A DNA stretch of 64,000 bases from Iodidimonas sp. SYSU 1G8 (lineage in GTDB: Bacteria; Pseudomonadota; Alphaproteobacteria; SMXS01), in NCBI RefSeq assembly GCF_039655775.1, contig NZ_JBBYXJ010000001.1:1697501-1761500 (forward strand). The letters are read 5' to 3'. Numbering within the stretch: position 1 is the first letter of the stretch; each line of letters opens with the position of its first letter. The notes under the pieces were generated by a model. It did no database searches and was not told the DNA's origin. It was given only the letters and a program-made list of their open reading frames with translations. Position numbers and translations under genes: made by a program. Shown one piece after another: positions 62,443-64,000 of this stretch.

Positions 62443-63381
62443 TCAGGCGTGCCGCATAAGTGCGCGTACATGCCCGGCGGCGCTGGCCGCCAGGTCTTTC
62501 AGGTTATAGCCTCCTTCCAAAGTAGAGACGACACGGCCTTCGCACAAGCTTTCCGCAGCCTTACAAAACAGATCGGTGGCCCATTCGAAGTCGGCCTCGT
62601 CCAGGTTCAAGCCCGCGAGCGGATCGTTTCGGTGACCGTCGAAGCCCGCGGAAATCATGAGGAGATCAGGACTGAATGCCTCCAGCGCGGGAAGGATGTC
62701 GGCCTCGAGGGCATGCCGGAACGCACTGCCGCCGCTGCCGTCCGCCAGCGGCACGTTGACGATGTTGCCGACGCCGGTTTCGCTGGCGCGTCCCGTTCCG
62801 GGATAGAGCGGCCACTGATGGGTCGATGCGTAGAACAGGTCGGCATCGGCCTCGAAAAGCTCCTGCGTCCCATTACCGTGATGGACGTCGAAATCGATCA
62901 CCGCGATGCGGCGCAGGCCGTGCACGGCCCGCGCCTCCAGCGCGCCGATCACCACGTTGTTGAACAGGCAAAATCCCATGGGCCGGCGCGATTCAGCGTG
63001 ATGTCCGGGCGGCCGCACGGCGCAGAACGCGTTACGCGCCTCGCCGAGCGCCACGGCGCCGACGGCGTGACACACCGCGCCCGCCGCGCGGCGGGCGGCC
63101 AGATACGAGCCGGGCGACACGATGGTGTCGGCATCGATATGGCAATATCCCTCCTGGGCCGACTGATCGACCGCCGCGGCCACGAGCTGCAGCACCTGGC
63201 GCGGATGCGCCCGCAGCAGCTGCTCGTCCGTCGCGACCGGCGCCTCGGCCCGCGCCAGATCCCTGAACGCATCCTCATCCAGCGCGCGCATGACAGCCCG
63301 CAGCCGATCCGGCGATTCCGGATGGCCGGGCGCCGGATCGTGGTAAAGGCAGTCGGGATGAGTCACCAGAAGCGTCGTCAT
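62443..63381 (-). CDS. Histone deacetylase family protein (acetylpolyamine amidohydrolase-like)
   Basis: 312 residues. RPPGHHAE (general base His), IDFDVHHGNGTQELF (zinc Asp and His) and SAGFDGHRNDPL (zinc Asp) are all intact, with the late EGGYNL. Bacterial class II-type deacetylases act on acetylated polyamines or other amides. Its position before xseB is common in alphaproteobacteria and may be co-transcribed. Confidence 0.92.
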   Translation of the reverse strand: MTTLLVTHPDCLYHDPAPGHPESPDRLRAVMRALDEDAFRDLARAEAPVATDEQLLRAHPRQVLQLVAAAVDQSAQEGYCHIDADTIVSPGSYLAARRAAGAVCHAVGAVALGEARNAFCAVRPPGHHAESRRPMGFCLFNNVVIGALEARAVHGLRRIAVIDFDVHHGNGTQELFEADADLFYASTHQWPLYPGTGRASETGVGNIVNVPLADGSGGSAFRHALEADILPALEAFSPDLLMISAGFDGHRNDPLAGLNLDEADFEWATDLFCKAAESLCEGRVVSTLEGGYNLKDLAASAAGHVRALMRHA

Positions 63382-63405
63382 GCATGTTCCTTGCAGGCGG
63401 AAAAC

Positions 63406-63999
63406 TTAGCGGGCTGACGCCCGCCGGGCCTTTTCCTCGGCCACCAGCTCCTTCTTCGACAACTTGCCGACCGCGGTTTTGGGCAGTTCCTTGCGGAACT
63501 CGATCTCGCGGGGCAACTCATGCTTGCCCAGTTCGCCCCGCAGGAACTCCGTCAGCTTTTCCGCATCGAGGCTGTGATCACCGTCCTTGAGGACCACGAA
63601 GGCCTTCGGCACCTCGCCATGATAGTCCTCGGGCACGCCGATGACGGTCACCTCCTTGACGGCGGGATGCTTCATGATCGCCTCTTCCACATAGCGCGGG
63701 AACACGTTGAAACCGCCGACCAGGATCATGTCCTTCATCCGGTCGATGATGAAGGTATAGCCGTCCTCGTCCATGTATCCGACATCACCCGTCCGCAGGC
63801 GGCCGGCGACGATGGTCGAGGCCGTCGCCTCCGGATTGTTCCAGTAGCCCTTCATAACCTGGGGGCCGACCACACAGATCTCTCCCACCTCGCCGCGCGG
63901 CAGTATCTTTTGCGGGTCTTCCCTGTCGACGATGACGATCTCGGTCCCCGGCAGCGGCAGGCCGATGGAGCCATCCTTGTTCACGCCTTTCTCCGGCCC
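63406..63999 (-). CDS. Acyl-CoA synthetase, C-terminal part (start outside window)
   Basis: The frame runs out through the right edge; a GTG at 63984 is not the start. The visible 197 residues have GSIGLPLPGTEI, VMKGYWNNPEATA, LRTGDVGYMDEDGYTFIIDRMKDMI, the G-x-N-V-x-P hinge region GGFNVFPRYVEEAI and the catalytic-Lys end TAVGKLSKKEL. It is the second AMP-forming acyl-CoA ligase of the window and probably a long-chain FadD. Confidence 0.9.
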   Translation of the reverse strand, partial: GPEKGVNKDGSIGLPLPGTEIVIVDREDPQKILPRGEVGEICVVGPQVMKGYWNNPEATASTIVAGRLRTGDVGYMDEDGYTFIIDRMKDMILVGGFNVFPRYVEEAIMKHPAVKEVTVIGVPEDYHGEVPKAFVVLKDGDHSLDAEKLTEFLRGELGKHELPREIEFRKELPKTAVGKLSKKELVAEEKARRASAR

Positions 64000-64000
64000 G

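Overview
The window is GC-rich chromosomal DNA that reads as an alphaproteobacterium. The evidence is the 3' cluster histone-deacetylase-like gene / xseB / ispA / dxs / tlyA, the nadA-nadC pair, and small families common in that class (DUF2007, DUF2171, DUF2188). The order cannot be fixed from sequence alone. No phage, IS element, CRISPR array or rRNA was found. There is one tRNA gene, tRNA-Pro(CGG). Both end genes are cut by the window edge.

Layout. 1-10 kb: the tail of a GGDEF-EAL protein, an outer-membrane beta-barrel, a three-gene enzyme operon (PNPOx-like, SnoaL-like, VOC), a 2OG-Fe(II) oxygenase, cardiolipin synthase, RsuA and a serine hydrolase. 10-13 kb: MFS and APC transporters. 13-16 kb: a compact four-gene operon with its own strong promoter, encoding an exported cysteine-containing peptide, a PqqD-like protein, an HprK-related kinase and a nucleotidyltransferase. 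This is the best candidate for an uncharacterised peptide- or protein-modification system. 16-22 kb: tRNA/adenine methyltransferase, DUF2007, polyprenyl diphosphate synthase, tRNA-Pro, DegP-like protease, hemin-degrading factor, class III aminotransferase and a lipoprotein. 22-31 kb: an acyl-CoA ligase divergent from an SDR / wax ester synthase-DGAT / alpha-beta hydrolase / MarR operon, whose promoter carries two palindromes, followed by a soluble hybrid histidine kinase.

31-46 kb: DUF2147, MBL hydrolase and aminotransferase; nadA-nadC; SnoaL proteins, nitroreductase, FAD oxidoreductase and GST; then a patch of gene decay. The patch holds the duplicated 3' end of the FAD oxidoreductase, a lower-GC membrane/zinc-ribbon gene split by an in-frame TAG, and a DUF1275 gene with no ordinary start codon. 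An enoyl-CoA hydratase and two tandem exported repeat proteins follow. 46-54 kb: SDR, DUF4153, Spx/ArsC-like protein, CDF transporter, PdxH, a lipoprotein, a CsgG-like protein, FabI and AroC. 54-64 kb: a pair of small exported paralogues of which only one keeps the CxxCH heme site, an RlmD-type methyltransferase, an ABC exporter, and the isoprenoid cluster tlyA-dxs-ispA-xseB, which pairs functionally with the polyprenyl synthase at 17 kb.

Functional themes are lipid activation and storage (acyl-CoA ligases, wax synthase, enoyl-CoA hydratase, FabI), isoprenoid and quinone precursors, NAD and PLP cofactors, and envelope proteins. Start codons were chosen by Shine-Dalgarno spacing, family N-termini and overlaps. 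Where the choice is open, the entry says so.
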